From Sporomusa sphaeroides DSM 2875 (GTDB lineage Bacteria; Bacillota; Negativicutes; Sporomusales; Sporomusaceae): 64,000 nucleotides of DNA. A program made the position numbers and the translations under genes. Within the stretch, counting starts at the first letter, position 1, and every line of letters starts with the position of its first letter. The notes beneath the pieces are model-generated. The model ran no database searches. It was not told the origin of the DNA and saw only the letters and a list, made by a program, of their open reading frames with translations. The stretch spans positions 931,501-995,500 of the forward strand of contig NZ_CP146991.1 in NCBI RefSeq assembly GCF_001941975.2. Direction: 5' to 3'. This document shows, piece after piece, positions 42,849-51,822 of this stretch.

Positions 42849-43730
42849 TTAACTCTGCTTTGCATTCGCGCGGCGGAGATTGCTGCTGGCAATTCCTCCT
42901 AATATGATGGCAACTCCCAGCCACTGCGGCCAGCTTACCTGTTCTGCCAGCACGAGCGAAGACATCATAACGGCCACAGGCAGTTCAGAGGCCGTCAGGA
43001 TGGTACCGAGTCCTGAGCCAACATGGGGCATGCCAATAGAGAACAACAGCGGCGGCAGAACAACCCCAAACACGCCAAGTAACAATCCATAAGGAATCAA
43101 GCCTGTTAACACCGTAACATCAAACAAAAATGTTGGGGGAAATACGATAAAGACAGTTATGGCAGCCCCTGTAGCAAGCAGCGCGCTTTTTAACATCGGG
43201 GGAGTTTTCTTTTCAACAGAGCCGCTCAGGAAAATGAACGCGGCAAAGGTTAATGCGGCCAACATGCCCCATAGGGTGCCTTGCCAGGAGAGAGCCGCGC
43301 GTTCCTGAAACAGAATATTGGCGGCTAAAACAGAACCAATCAGCAGGATTGCAATGGAAATGAGCTTTATGAGTGCTGGCCGTTTTTTCTGCAACACCCA
43401 CTCAAACAATGTACCGATCCACACAAATTGAAACAAAAAAATAATAGCCAGCGAGGCATCCAGGGTTTGCAGAGACTGGAAATAAAATATGCCTGTTAAG
43501 CCGGAGGGAATTCCTGATAACAGCAGCTTTACCGTTTGCTTGCCTGTTAACTTTTGCTTTTTCGTAAATAAAACAACCAGCCACGCCAGCACCGTCCCGA
43601 AAAAATACTGTCCCCCGGTTACTGCATTCACGGTGAACCCTGTAGCATAGGCCAGCTTAACAAAGGTCGATAATATCCCATAACAGCAGCCTCCCAGGAA
43701 AACAATGAGAGCATAATGCCAGAATTTCAT
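42849..43730 (-). CDS. EamA-family (DMT) transporter
   Basis: About 293 residues with ten membrane helices in two EamA repeats (first helix ALIVFLGGCCYGILSTFVKL; second repeat GTLWGMLAALTFAAFIFLSG), the layout of metabolite exporters of the drug/metabolite superfamily. The frame opens 13 codons upstream, but the ATG at 43730 has AAGGAGG at the right distance and gives the usual N-terminus. Substrate unknown. A hairpin followed by six T lies in its leader, so expression may be controlled by attenuation. Confidence 0.88.
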   Translation of the reverse strand: MKFWHYALIVFLGGCCYGILSTFVKLAYATGFTVNAVTGGQYFFGTVLAWLVVLFTKKQKLTGKQTVKLLLSGIPSGLTGIFYFQSLQTLDASLAIIFLFQFVWIGTLFEWVLQKKRPALIKLISIAILLIGSVLAANILFQERAALSWQGTLWGMLAALTFAAFIFLSGSVEKKTPPMLKSALLATGAAITVFIVFPPTFLFDVTVLTGLIPYGLLLGVFGVVLPPLLFSIGMPHVGSGLGTILTASELPVAVMMSSLVLAEQVSWPQWLGVAIILGGIASSNLRRANAKQS

Positions 43731-43754
43731 AACAAAGCCTCCTTTTTTGTATGC

Positions 43755-43795
43755 AAAAAAGCCACACAAATAGCCAATAAGGCATTTGTGTGGCG
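43755..43795 (-). terminator. Terminator-like hairpin in the leader of the EamA gene
   Basis: On the minus strand a stem of at least 11 bp (GCCACACAAAT with ATTTGTGTGGC) is followed at once by TTTTTT, only 25 bases before the start codon. A second small palindrome (AGAGAACTTCTCT) lies about 15 bases upstream of it. This looks like an attenuator; I do not recognise a riboswitch class. Confidence 0.6.
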
Positions 43796-43902
43796 AAAAT
43801 AGAGAAGTTCTCTAGAAAAATCCACATACTGAATCAGTTTTAGTATTCCGTTTCAGGATTAGTATAAAGTCTGTTTTGCCAGTTGTCAATAACTGCTAGT
43901 AC

Positions 43903-44118
43903 CTAAGCTTTATAATCGACGCGATGGCCGATGCCGGCTTCATTGGCAGGCTGCTGCTGGTTAGATTCCGGCTTGGAGTTGTTTTTCAGGGACTTTTTTG
44001 TTTTTACCTGCCGTTTTTGCCTGCTTTGATGCTGCATTTCCAAGTCAAAATAATCGGGCAGGGCTTTCCGGATAGGTAACACCCGCCTTATCGGCTGGAT
44101 AGGTTCGACTCTTTCCAC
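43903..44118 (-). CDS. Small basic protein of unknown function (71 residues)
   Basis: GTG start at 44118 with GAGGTGG four bases upstream. The protein is very basic in the middle (RQKRQVKTKKSLKNN) and rich in Gln/Asn, without cysteines or a membrane helix. Similar short basic proteins often bind nucleic acids or are disordered, but nothing firm can be said. It is divergent from the next small gene. Confidence 0.5.
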   Translation of the reverse strand: MERVEPIQPIRRVLPIRKALPDYFDLEMQHQSRQKRQVKTKKSLKNNSKPESNQQQPANEAGIGHRVDYKA

Positions 44119-44312
44119 AGTACCACCTCGCCTTCAAAAAAATTCCCTCTATTCTTTATGCTTTCACATCGACGGCTCACTGGTCTTATTGGTTTTCTAA
44201 GTTTTGTCATAGTTTTGTCACAGCTCCGTATTACTCTTAAGTTAGTGATCAGGGAAGATATTTCCTGCACAGCTGGATTAATTTTCCCACAAACTAGCGA
44301 GGAGGAGGAAGA

Positions 44313-44501
44313 ATGACCGAAGATGAAATCTGCGATCGAATCAGGAAAATTTGTGATGCGTTACGATTACCCCAGGAAGGGATTGCGGGGGAGGAGCTTA
44401 TGCAAGAACTGGAGCTGCTTTGCGGCCTGATGCTGAAAAGGCATAACAGTATTGTTCGCACCGCTCCCTGGCTTTCTGACAGGCCAACTCACAGACTTTG
44501 A
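44313..44501 (+). CDS. Small acidic protein of unknown function (62 residues)
   Basis: A strong GAGGAGGAGGAAG ribosome site precedes the ATG. The protein is helical, begins MTEDEICDRIRKICDALRLP and contains three cysteines without a metal-binding spacing. No family recognised. It ends ten bases before a consensus promoter for the next unit. Confidence 0.55.
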   Translation: MTEDEICDRIRKICDALRLPQEGIAGEELMQELELLCGLMLKRHNSIVRTAPWLSDRPTHRL

Positions 44502-44510
44502 AAAAAGTTC

Positions 44511-44539
44511 TTGACTATACAGGCTGCACCAGCTATAAT
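44511..44539 (+). promoter_or_regulatory. Sigma-A promoter upstream of the sulfate operon
   Basis: TTGACT (44511-44516), a 17-base spacer and TATAAT (44534-44539). Transcription should start near 44546. Confidence 0.8.
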
Positions 44540-44545
44540 GATGAA

Positions 44546-44612
44546 AAAATTAAATATGAACGGCTCACCAGAAAACTGGAGGCTAACTACTAACAAGTAG
44601 TTAGCCATTTTT
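44546..44612 (+). ncRNA. Short leader transcript ending in a terminator
   Basis: From the promoter only about 65 bases run to a strong hairpin (GGCTAACTAC with GTAGTTAGCC, 44581-44606) and a T-rich tail. A small CCAG-AAAA-CTGG hairpin precedes it. It may be an attenuator for the sulfate genes 230 bases on, or a small RNA. It matches no riboswitch consensus I can recall. Confidence 0.5.
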
Positions 44613-44679
44613 ATTTTCCGCGGTTATATGTTCAGGTAATACTGGTAGTCCACCAAGCCTAAATCTATGGTGTTCTTGT

Positions 44680-44769
44680 CGCGAGATTTTCCGCCCAACT
44701 TCGTTGTCGTCACCTTACATATGTCCGATATGCGCGGTTCCTCCGCCTTGCTGGACAAAAAATCTCGCG
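44680..44769. repeat. 90-base element with 11-bp inverted ends
   Basis: CGCGAGATTTT at 44680-44690 is exactly inverted at 44759-44769. The inside can be read as an open frame but has no ribosome site. It may be a small palindromic or MITE-like repeat; copies elsewhere would be needed to confirm. It lies in the 338-base gap (44502-44839) together with the leader transcript. Confidence 0.4.
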
Positions 44770-44839
44770 CAATTCATCCTATAGCTTTAGACTTGGCAGA
44801 CTACTGGGCTGAAATAATAATTTATAAGGGGAGATTGTC

Positions 44840-45919
44840 ATGTTTCAATTAGGTGCAAAACCAAGGCCAAAATCTGTGAAAATCTATCTTCTCATTGCTG
44901 CTTTGTCGCTTATGGTAGCCAGCCTGGCAGGCTGCGGCAAGCAAGAGGCCGCAGCCGATAAAGGGAAGCCGGCTGCTCAGCCGGTTACGCTGCTCAACGT
45001 TTCTTATGACCCAACCCGCGAATTATACAAGGATTTTAATGAATCCTTCGCCAGCCAATGGAAAGCCAAAACCGGCCAAACTGTTACCATTCAGCAGTCT
45101 CATGGTGGTTCGGGCGCTCAGGCGCGTGCGGTGCGTGAAGGTATTGAAGCCGATGTTGTGACATTAGCTTTAGCGCCAGACATCGATGCGGTAGCGCAAA
45201 CCGGAATTATTTCAGCCGATTGGCAAAAACGCCTGGCACAGAACTCTACTCCTTATACATCCACCATCGTCTTTTTGGTGCGCAAGGGAAATCCCAAGAA
45301 TATCAAAGACTGGGATGATTTGGTTAAACCAGGGATAGCCGTTATTACTCCCAACCCGAAAACCTCCGGCGGAGCCCGCTGGAACCATCTGGCAGCCTGG
45401 GGATACTCGTTGAAGCAAAATAATAATGATGAAACTAAGGCCAAAGAATTTTTAACCAAACTATATCAAAATGTACCGGTGCTTGATACCGGAGCCCGGG
45501 GCTCAACCACCACTTTTGTGGAACGCGGCATAGGTGATGTCCTGCTGGCATGGGAAAATGAAGCCTTACTGGCAGAAAAGGAATTAGGTAAAGACAAATT
45601 TGAAATCATAGCGCCTTCCTTAAGTATTCTGGCTGAACCGCCTGTCGCAGTGGTCGATAAAGTAGTCGATAAAAAGGGAACCCGGCAGATAGCTGAGGCG
45701 TATCTCCAATATCTCTATACCGACCAGGGACAGGAGCTTGCTGCTAAACATTACTACCGACCGCGGGCAGAGGCTGTTGCTGCCAAATATGCTAACCAGT
45801 TCCCTAAGCTCAGCCTGTTTACGATAGCTGAACTTGGTGGCTGGACAGAGGCTCATAACAAGCACTTTAAAGATGGCGGCATTTTTGATCAAATTTATGA
45901 ACCAAAAGCCAAACAATAA
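44840..45919 (+). CDS. sbp: Sulfate-binding lipoprotein (Sbp/CysP type)
   Basis: A 359-residue binding protein. A signal sequence ends in the lipobox SLAGC; the mature protein begins [19 protein letters not shown] and contains [14 protein letters not shown] and [20 protein letters not shown], hallmarks of sulfate/thiosulfate-binding proteins (the TSGGARW loop lies in the ligand site). It captures sulfate outside the inner membrane for CysTWA. AAGGGGAG precedes the ATG. First gene of an eight-gene sulfate operon. Confidence 0.95.
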   Translation: MFQLGAKPRPKSVKIYLLIAALSLMVASLAGCGKQEAAADKGKPAAQPVTLLNVSYDPTRELYKDFNESFASQWKAKTGQTVTIQQSHGGSGAQARAVREGIEADVVTLALAPDIDAVAQTGIISADWQKRLAQNSTPYTSTIVFLVRKGNPKNIKDWDDLVKPGIAVITPNPKTSGGARWNHLAAWGYSLKQNNNDETKAKEFLTKLYQNVPVLDTGARGSTTTFVERGIGDVLLAWENEALLAEKELGKDKFEIIAPSLSILAEPPVAVVDKVVDKKGTRQIAEAYLQYLYTDQGQELAAKHYYRPRAEAVAAKYANQFPKLSLFTIAELGGWTEAHNKHFKDGGIFDQIYEPKAKQ

Positions 45920-45936
45920 CGAAGTGGGGAATAATC

Positions 45937-46776
45937 ATGAGTCTTAAATCCCTTACTATAACGAAACATAGCATCCTGCCGGGTTTTGGACTCACTATGG
46001 GCTTTACCATGTTATATATTGGGCTCCTAGTATTGATTCCGTTATCTACCATTATTCTTACGGCAGCTGGAATAGGGTGGGCAGAGTTTTGGGAAATAGT
46101 CACAGCTCCGAGACTGGTGGCATCCTATAAACTCAGTTTTGGCGCATCCCTGATTGCCGCCTCCATAAACGCCATATTTGGCTTATTGGTAGCCTGGGTA
46201 CTGGTACGCTATTCGTTTCCCGGCAAACGAATTATCGATGGACTTGTTGACCTGCCATTTGCTCTTCCTACCGCCGTTGCCGGTATTACATTAACCACGC
46301 TGTATGCTCCAAACGGCTGGATTGGCAGCCATTTGGCCTTACTTGGCATCAAAGGCGCCTACTCGCCTCTGGGGGTTGTCATAGCCCTTACCTTTATTGG
46401 ATTGCCGTTTGTGGTGCGCATGGTTCAACCTGTCCTGCAAACATTAGACAAAGAAGTAGAAGAAGCGGCGGCCAGCTTGGGGGCTGGTCGCCTGCAAACT
46501 TTTACCAGGATTATCTTGCCGGAGATATTCCCAGCCCTCTTGACCGGGTTTGCGCTGGCGTTTGCCCGGGCTTTGGGGGAATATGGATCAGTTGTGTTTA
46601 TCTCAGGCAATATGCCGATGAAAACCGAGATTACGCCGCTGCTGATTATGACTAAGCTTGAGCAATATGACTACAGCGGTGCCAGTGCCATAGCGGCGGT
46701 TATGCTGTTTGTTTCATTTATCCTGCTGTTCGTAATTAACCTTTTGCAGTGGTGGCAGGGGAGACGGCATGGCTGA
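45937..46776 (+). CDS. cysT: Sulfate ABC transporter permease CysT
   Basis: A 279-residue permease with six membrane helices, the family segment DLPFALPTAVAGITL and the EAA loop EEAAASLGAGRLQTFTRIILP. It pairs with CysW to form the sulfate channel. It begins 17 bases after sbp. A 168-base structured gap separates it from cysW. Confidence 0.95.
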   Translation: MSLKSLTITKHSILPGFGLTMGFTMLYIGLLVLIPLSTIILTAAGIGWAEFWEIVTAPRLVASYKLSFGASLIAASINAIFGLLVAWVLVRYSFPGKRIIDGLVDLPFALPTAVAGITLTTLYAPNGWIGSHLALLGIKGAYSPLGVVIALTFIGLPFVVRMVQPVLQTLDKEVEEAAASLGAGRLQTFTRIILPEIFPALLTGFALAFARALGEYGSVVFISGNMPMKTEITPLLIMTKLEQYDYSGASAIAAVMLFVSFILLFVINLLQWWQGRRHG

Positions 46777-46792
46777 TTATAAATGTAGACTT

Positions 46793-46912
46793 GATTCAGG
46801 TGGAGTTTTACTCCAGCTGAATCCTAGTCGGAATTATCCAGGGGCTTACTCGCTCGCCTGTGCCCGTAGGGGTATAAATCACGCTTATAGAAGCGGGAGT
46901 CTTAGAGCGAGT
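46793..46912. repeat. Structured intergenic element between cysT and cysW
   Basis: Two nested dyads: GATTCAG (46793) with CTGAATC (46817), with TGGAG/CTCCA inside; and ACTCGCTC (46848) with GAGCGAGT (46905). No gene fits here, and the other genes of this operon are packed within about 50 bases of each other. It resembles a repeated palindromic element inserted in the operon. Confidence 0.5.
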
Positions 46913-46944
46913 TGGCCATCGGATAGAAGGAGGCGCGACACCTT

Positions 46945-47823
46945 ATGGCCAGTAATATAGCACTGCGGTCAAAAACTATACGGCAAACTCCCGGCTCAAC
47001 AACCGAACTGCCATTGGTTCGCTGGCTGCTTATTGCCCTTGCCCTCGCATTTCTGGGGTTAATGCTGATTGTTCCTGTCATTGCCGTATTTGTAAAAGCA
47101 TTTGAACAAGGCTTGGCATTGTATGTTAAAGCCATTACAGAACCGGATGCGTTGGCTGCTATTAAGCTTACGCTGCTGACAGTAAGCATTGCTGTACCGC
47201 TTAATACACTGTTTGGGCTGACGGCGGCCTGGGCAATAGCCAAATTTGAGTTCAGAGGCAGAAACTTTCTAATCACACTGATTGACCTGCCGTTTGCTGT
47301 TTCGCCGGTTATTGCCGGACTGATTTTTGTATTCTTGTTTGGCAAACCGGGTATCTTCGGCCCGTGGCTGGCTGCCCACGATATCAAGATTATTTTTGCT
47401 GTGCCGGGGATTGTTTTGGCCACAGTTTTTGTTACTTTCCCTTTTATTGCCCGCGAACTAATACCACTGATGCAGGCTCAGGGAACAGCCGAGGAAGAGG
47501 CGGCATTAACTTTAGGCGCGAACGGCTGGAAAACTTTTTGGCATGTTACCTTACCCAATATCAAATGGGGGCTGATTTACGGCGTTATTCTTACAAGTGC
47601 GAGGGCAGTGGGTGAATTCGGTGCGGTATCGGTTGTTTCAGGACATATTCGCGGCCTTACCAACACCATGCCGCTGCATGTTGAAATTTTATATAATGAA
47701 TACCAGTTTGTTGCGGCATTTGCCGTGGCTTCCCTGATGACGCTGCTGGCCATCATAACCTTAGTTGTAAAAAACATTGCCGAATGGGAAGTGCAGCAGC
47801 AAAGCCAGGAGTTAGCTGAGTAG
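46945..47823 (+). CDS. cysW: Sulfate ABC transporter permease CysW
   Basis: A 292-residue permease with six membrane helices, [20 protein letters not shown] and the EAA loop [22 protein letters not shown]. It is the CysT partner. AGAAGGAGG lies about 11 bases before the ATG, inside the end of the structured element. It is followed by cysA after 21 bases. Confidence 0.95.
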   Translation: MASNIALRSKTIRQTPGSTTELPLVRWLLIALALAFLGLMLIVPVIAVFVKAFEQGLALYVKAITEPDALAAIKLTLLTVSIAVPLNTLFGLTAAWAIAKFEFRGRNFLITLIDLPFAVSPVIAGLIFVFLFGKPGIFGPWLAAHDIKIIFAVPGIVLATVFVTFPFIARELIPLMQAQGTAEEEAALTLGANGWKTFWHVTLPNIKWGLIYGVILTSARAVGEFGAVSVVSGHIRGLTNTMPLHVEILYNEYQFVAAFAVASLMTLLAIITLVVKNIAEWEVQQQSQELAE

Positions 47824-47844
47824 TGTGTACGGGGAGGTAAAGTA

Positions 47845-48918
47845 ATGAGTATTGAGATCATTAATATACATAAGCAGTTTGGTTCGTTTACAGCCTTGAA
47901 AGATATCAATCTGACAATTCCAACAGGCGAACTTGTGGCCCTTTTAGGGCCGTCCGGTTCAGGCAAAACGACGTTGCTGCGAATCATCGCCGGTTTAGAG
48001 CTGGCCGATCAGGGTTCAATCCTCTTCAATGGTGAAGATACCGCCCAAAGAAATGTCCAACAACGGCAGGTAGGGTTTGTTTTTCAGCATTATGCATTAT
48101 TCCGCCATATGACTGTTTTTGATAATATTGCTTTTGGCTTACATGTCCGCCCAAGCAAATTGCGTCCTGCAAAAACCGAGATTCAGGCAAAGGTACAAAA
48201 ACTATTGAGTCTGGTTAAGCTCGAGGGTATGGCTCACCGTTACCCAACCCAGTTGTCCGGCGGGCAGCGGCAGCGGGTGGCACTGGCCAGAGCGCTTGCC
48301 GTTGAACCGCAGGTGCTGCTTTTAGATGAACCGTTTGGCGCTTTGGATGCCAAAGTGCGGAAAGAATTACGGCGCTGGCTTAGACAATTGCATGACGAAC
48401 TTCATGTTACCAGTGTGTTTGTTACCCATGATCAGGAAGAGGCGCTGGATGTAGCAGACCGCATCGTAATCCTTAACAATGGCCGGATTGAACAACTGGG
48501 GACACCTGAGGAAGTGTATGAACACCCGAACAGTCCGTTTGTATACGACTTTTTAGGAAACGTAAATTTATTCCGCGGGCGCATTCATCGAGGCCGGATC
48601 AGTCTTGGCTCAATTGAACTGGCAGCACCTGATCATATTGATACGCTGGATACACAGGCCGTAAGCTTTGTGCGTCCTTATAACATTGAAGTGGAACGGG
48701 AAGGCAAGGGGCAGGAGTTTATTCCGGCACGTATTCTGTATATTCGGGCCGTAGGGCCGACTGTCCATCTGGAATTAAAAAGGGAAGATACCGGCGATTT
48801 CGTGGAAGTAGAATTAAGTAAAGAACGATTCCGGGAACTCAATATAAAGTTAGGTGAGCAAGTATTTGTCAAACCTAAAGATCTTCGAATATTTATCCCT
48901 GAAGATTATGTTATCTAA
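47845..48918 (+). CDS. cysA: Sulfate ABC transporter ATPase CysA
   Basis: A 357-residue ATPase: Walker [11 protein letters not shown]-loop [18 protein letters not shown], signature LSGGQRQR, Walker [21 protein letters not shown]-loop [14 protein letters not shown], and a C-terminal regulatory beta domain (about 240-357) of the CysA/MalK kind. It powers sulfate import. GGGGAGG precedes the ATG. Confidence 0.96.
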   Translation: MSIEIINIHKQFGSFTALKDINLTIPTGELVALLGPSGSGKTTLLRIIAGLELADQGSILFNGEDTAQRNVQQRQVGFVFQHYALFRHMTVFDNIAFGLHVRPSKLRPAKTEIQAKVQKLLSLVKLEGMAHRYPTQLSGGQRQRVALARALAVEPQVLLLDEPFGALDAKVRKELRRWLRQLHDELHVTSVFVTHDQEEALDVADRIVILNNGRIEQLGTPEEVYEHPNSPFVYDFLGNVNLFRGRIHRGRISLGSIELAAPDHIDTLDTQAVSFVRPYNIEVEREGKGQEFIPARILYIRAVGPTVHLELKREDTGDFVEVELSKERFRELNIKLGEQVFVKPKDLRIFIPEDYVI

Positions 48919-48965
48919 TGTCAACCGTTCTTCCGGCATTGATTTGGGGGAGATGAATTCAGCGA

Positions 48966-50672
48966 ATGGGAAAGCAGTGTGAAGGTATGAATGTAGCGGA
49001 AAAACGTCTGGAAACAGATATTCTCATTATTGGCGGCGGGACGGCAGGCTGTTTTGCTGCCATAACTATTGCCGGGAAGGCTGCGGCAAAAGTCATTATT
49101 GCCGAAAAGGCCAATATCAAGCGCAGCGGTTGTCTGGCAGCCGGTGTTAATGCCCTGAACGCTTATATTGTCAAAGGTCAAACACCGGAAACCTACCTTA
49201 ATTATGTCAAAAATGATGCTGCCGGTGTGGTCAGAGAAGATCTTGTCTATACGGCGGCAGAGCGGTTTAATCAAGTCACCCGTAAAATGGAAGGTCTTGG
49301 GCTGGTGATACAAAAAGATGAGCACGGCGAGTATGCTGCCCGGGGAACCAGAAATATCAAAATCAATGGTGAGAATATAAAACCGCTGCTGGCGGAAGCC
49401 GTGCTGAACAGTCCGCGCGTTACCGTAATAAACCGGATTAATATTGTTGATTACATTATCAAGGATGGCGCAGTAGCAGGCGCGTACGGGTTTTCCCTGG
49501 ATTCTCCCACTTTTTACGTTATCTCGGCAAAGGCTGTAATCTGTGCCACCGGCGGAGCCGCCGGGCTTTATCGGCCTAATAATCCCGGTTTTTCCCGGCA
49601 TAAAATGTGGTACAGTCCATTTAATACCGGCGCAGGTTATGCCATGGGAATCAGGGCAGGTGCGGAAATGACCACCTTTGAAATGCGTTTTATTGCTTTG
49701 CGGTGTAAGGACACCATCGCCCCCACCGGCACGATTGCCCAGGGTGTTGGCGCACCGCAGGTAAACAGCCAAGGGGAAGAATATGAACAGCAATATGGCA
49801 ATATGAGCACTGCCAACCGCCTGTATTCTACCGTCATGGAAAATAGAAACGGCAGAGGGCCCTGCTTTTTGCAAACGAAAGCCATTTCTCCGAAACAGGA
49901 GGACGAATTATATAAAGCCTATCTGAATATGGCTCCGTCCCAGACGCTGCGATGGCTTGAGCGGCAGGGACCTGCTTCAGAAAATGTAGAGATTGAGGGA
50001 ACCGAGCCTTACATTGTGGGTGGACATACGGCCAGCGGGTACTGGGTGGACACCAAACGGGCAACCACCATTAACGGACTCTACGCAGCCGGCGACGTAG
50101 CCGGCGGCTGCCCGCAAAAGTATGTGACAGGCTGTTTTGCCGAGGGCGAAATTGCTGCTTTGGCAAGCTTAGAATATATCCGGGATAAACATAACCGGTG
50201 GCCCGGACAAAACGAAATAGACAATAAAATTGCGGCATTGCAACAACTGCTGCAGGCAGAGCCGGCACTTCATACTGCCGAAAGCATCGAAGAAGCCATG
50301 CAGAAAACCATGGATGATTATGCAGGAGGCATTTCATCAGGCTACATCTTTAATTACCAGAAACTACAGGTGGCCAAACAGCGCATTGAAGAGCTGCTGG
50401 AAATGTGCGGCCAGTTAAGAGCCAGCGACATGTACCAGCTGCTAAGCATCCAGGAGGTTATTGACAGGCTGTTTGTCTGCAAGGTCCTTATCCGGCATCT
50501 GGAAGCCAGGCAGGAGACCCGCTGGCATGCCTTTCAGGAAAATGCCGACTATCCGGAAAAAAATGATAATAACTGGTTGAAATATGTTAATTCCAGACTA
50601 AGTAACGGCGAGATCAGGCTTGTGTTCAGAGACTTGGTAAAGAGGGATGAAATTTATGAGCATCAGGATTGA
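48966..50672 (+). CDS. aprA: Adenylylsulfate (APS) reductase alpha subunit-like flavoprotein
   Basis: A 568-residue FAD enzyme of the AprA/fumarate-reductase family. The FAD-binding start is TDILIIGGGTAGCFAAITIA; SGCLAAGVNALNAYI, GGAAGLYRPNN and GLYAAGDVAGGCPQKYVTG are the AprA-like flavin and substrate regions. AprA with AprB reduces APS to sulfite and AMP. It is shorter than dissimilatory AprA (above 600 residues) and sits between sulfate uptake and CysDN, so an assimilatory role is likely. The start is uncertain: ATG 48966 has a distant GGGGGAG; ATG 48987 is the alternative. It overlaps the ferredoxin gene by 17 bases. Confidence 0.85.
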   Translation: MGKQCEGMNVAEKRLETDILIIGGGTAGCFAAITIAGKAAAKVIIAEKANIKRSGCLAAGVNALNAYIVKGQTPETYLNYVKNDAAGVVREDLVYTAAERFNQVTRKMEGLGLVIQKDEHGEYAARGTRNIKINGENIKPLLAEAVLNSPRVTVINRINIVDYIIKDGAVAGAYGFSLDSPTFYVISAKAVICATGGAAGLYRPNNPGFSRHKMWYSPFNTGAGYAMGIRAGAEMTTFEMRFIALRCKDTIAPTGTIAQGVGAPQVNSQGEEYEQQYGNMSTANRLYSTVMENRNGRGPCFLQTKAISPKQEDELYKAYLNMAPSQTLRWLERQGPASENVEIEGTEPYIVGGHTASGYWVDTKRATTINGLYAAGDVAGGCPQKYVTGCFAEGEIAALASLEYIRDKHNRWPGQNEIDNKIAALQQLLQAEPALHTAESIEEAMQKTMDDYAGGISSGYIFNYQKLQVAKQRIEELLEMCGQLRASDMYQLLSIQEVIDRLFVCKVLIRHLEARQETRWHAFQENADYPEKNDNNWLKYVNSRLSNGEIRLVFRDLVKRDEIYEHQD

Positions 50673-50970
50673 CAGCCATAAGTGCAGCGGGTGTGGCAAA
50701 TGCCGGGAGGTATGTCCCGGGAGTTTGCTCCGGGCGACAGACTCTGGTCGGACAGATATCAGGGAGCCTAAAGATTGTTGGGGATGTACTTCCTGTCTCA
50801 AAGAATGCAGCTGCAATGCCATTACATACTATCTCGGGGCCGACATGGGGGGGCGGGGCAGCCTGCTCCACACCCGGCAGGAGGGAAATCTGCTGCACTG
50901 GATTGTCACAGAGCCAAACGGCCGGGAAAAAACCATCACTGTAGATAAGAAACAAGCCAATGCATACTAA
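50656..50970 (+). CDS. aprB: APS reductase beta subunit-like ferredoxin
   Basis: About 104 residues with two [4Fe-4S] motifs: CSGCGKCREVC and CWGCTSCLKEC followed by SCNAI, then a short beta tail. This is the AprB pattern and carries electrons to the AprA flavin. The frame has an earlier ATG (50647), but AGAGGG is placed correctly only for 50656. The start lies inside aprA, so the two subunits are coupled. The tail is shorter than in dissimilatory AprB. Confidence 0.88.
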   Translation: MSIRIDSHKCSGCGKCREVCPGSLLRATDSGRTDIREPKDCWGCTSCLKECSCNAITYYLGADMGGRGSLLHTRQEGNLLHWIVTEPNGREKTITVDKKQANAY

Positions 50971-50985
50971 GGAGGAGTCGCTATT

Positions 50986-51786
50986 ATGGATCATTTAGAT
51001 CGTTTGGAAGCGCAAAGTATATTCATACTGAGAGAGGCATATAAGAAGTTCGGTAAGCTAGGTATGCTATGGTCAATTGGTAAAGACTCCACTGTTTTAT
51101 TGTGGCTGGCCAAAAAAGCTTTTTTCGGACATTGTCCGTTCCCGTTCATCCATGTCGATACTGCCTATAAAATCCCTGAGATGATTGAGTTCAGAGACCA
51201 AATAGCCAAACAATACAATATTGAACTAATTGTTCACAGCAATGAAGAGGCTTTGCAGGCAGGGATGGGACCGGATAAAGGACGTCTGGTGTGCTGCAGG
51301 GCCTTAAAAACCGACGGACTGCAGCAAGTGGTCACCAAATATGAGTTTGAAGGACTGATATTGGGGATACGCCGTGATGAAGAAGGCTCACGCTCCAAAG
51401 AACGGGTTTTCAGTGAAAGAAATAAAGATTCGGAGTGGGATTACACCAACCAGCCGCCTGAACTCTGGAACCAATTTAAGACCGATTTCCCCAAAGGGAA
51501 TCACATCCGGGTACATCCGATTTTGCATTGGAATGAAATTGATATCTGGTCATATATCGCCAGAGAGAAGATCCCGCTTGTGGATCTCTATTTTGCCAAA
51601 AACGGCAAAAGATACCGCAGTCTTGGCTGTGCTCCCTGCACCGGGCAGATTGACTCTAATGCAACTACGGTTGCGGAAATTATCGAGGAGCTTAAAAACA
51701 CCAAACAAGGTGAACGGGCCGGGCGCGCCCAGGATCAGGAGGATTCATACGCCATGCAAAAACTACGCAAAGATGGATATATGTAA
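50986..51786 (+). CDS. cysD: Sulfate adenylyltransferase small subunit CysD
   Basis: A 266-residue ATP-sulfurylase subunit with the PP-loop [33 protein letters not shown] and the CysD end [15 protein letters not shown]. It makes APS from sulfate and ATP together with the GTPase CysN. AAGGAGGAG precedes the ATG. It comes after aprAB and before cysN. Confidence 0.95.
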   Translation: MDHLDRLEAQSIFILREAYKKFGKLGMLWSIGKDSTVLLWLAKKAFFGHCPFPFIHVDTAYKIPEMIEFRDQIAKQYNIELIVHSNEEALQAGMGPDKGRLVCCRALKTDGLQQVVTKYEFEGLILGIRRDEEGSRSKERVFSERNKDSEWDYTNQPPELWNQFKTDFPKGNHIRVHPILHWNEIDIWSYIAREKIPLVDLYFAKNGKRYRSLGCAPCTGQIDSNATTVAEIIEELKNTKQGERAGRAQDQEDSYAMQKLRKDGYM

Positions 51787-51822
51787 TAAGCAGAATACAT
51801 CGGGAGACGGGGAGGCCGCTAC

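Noticed and set aside
44667-44852. 61-codon open frame before sbp
   Set aside because: It runs through the inverted-repeat element and into sbp and has no ribosome site.
48921-49874. 317-codon open frame on the minus strand
   Set aside because: Antisense to aprA, whose flavin motifs are plain; no coding features of its own.
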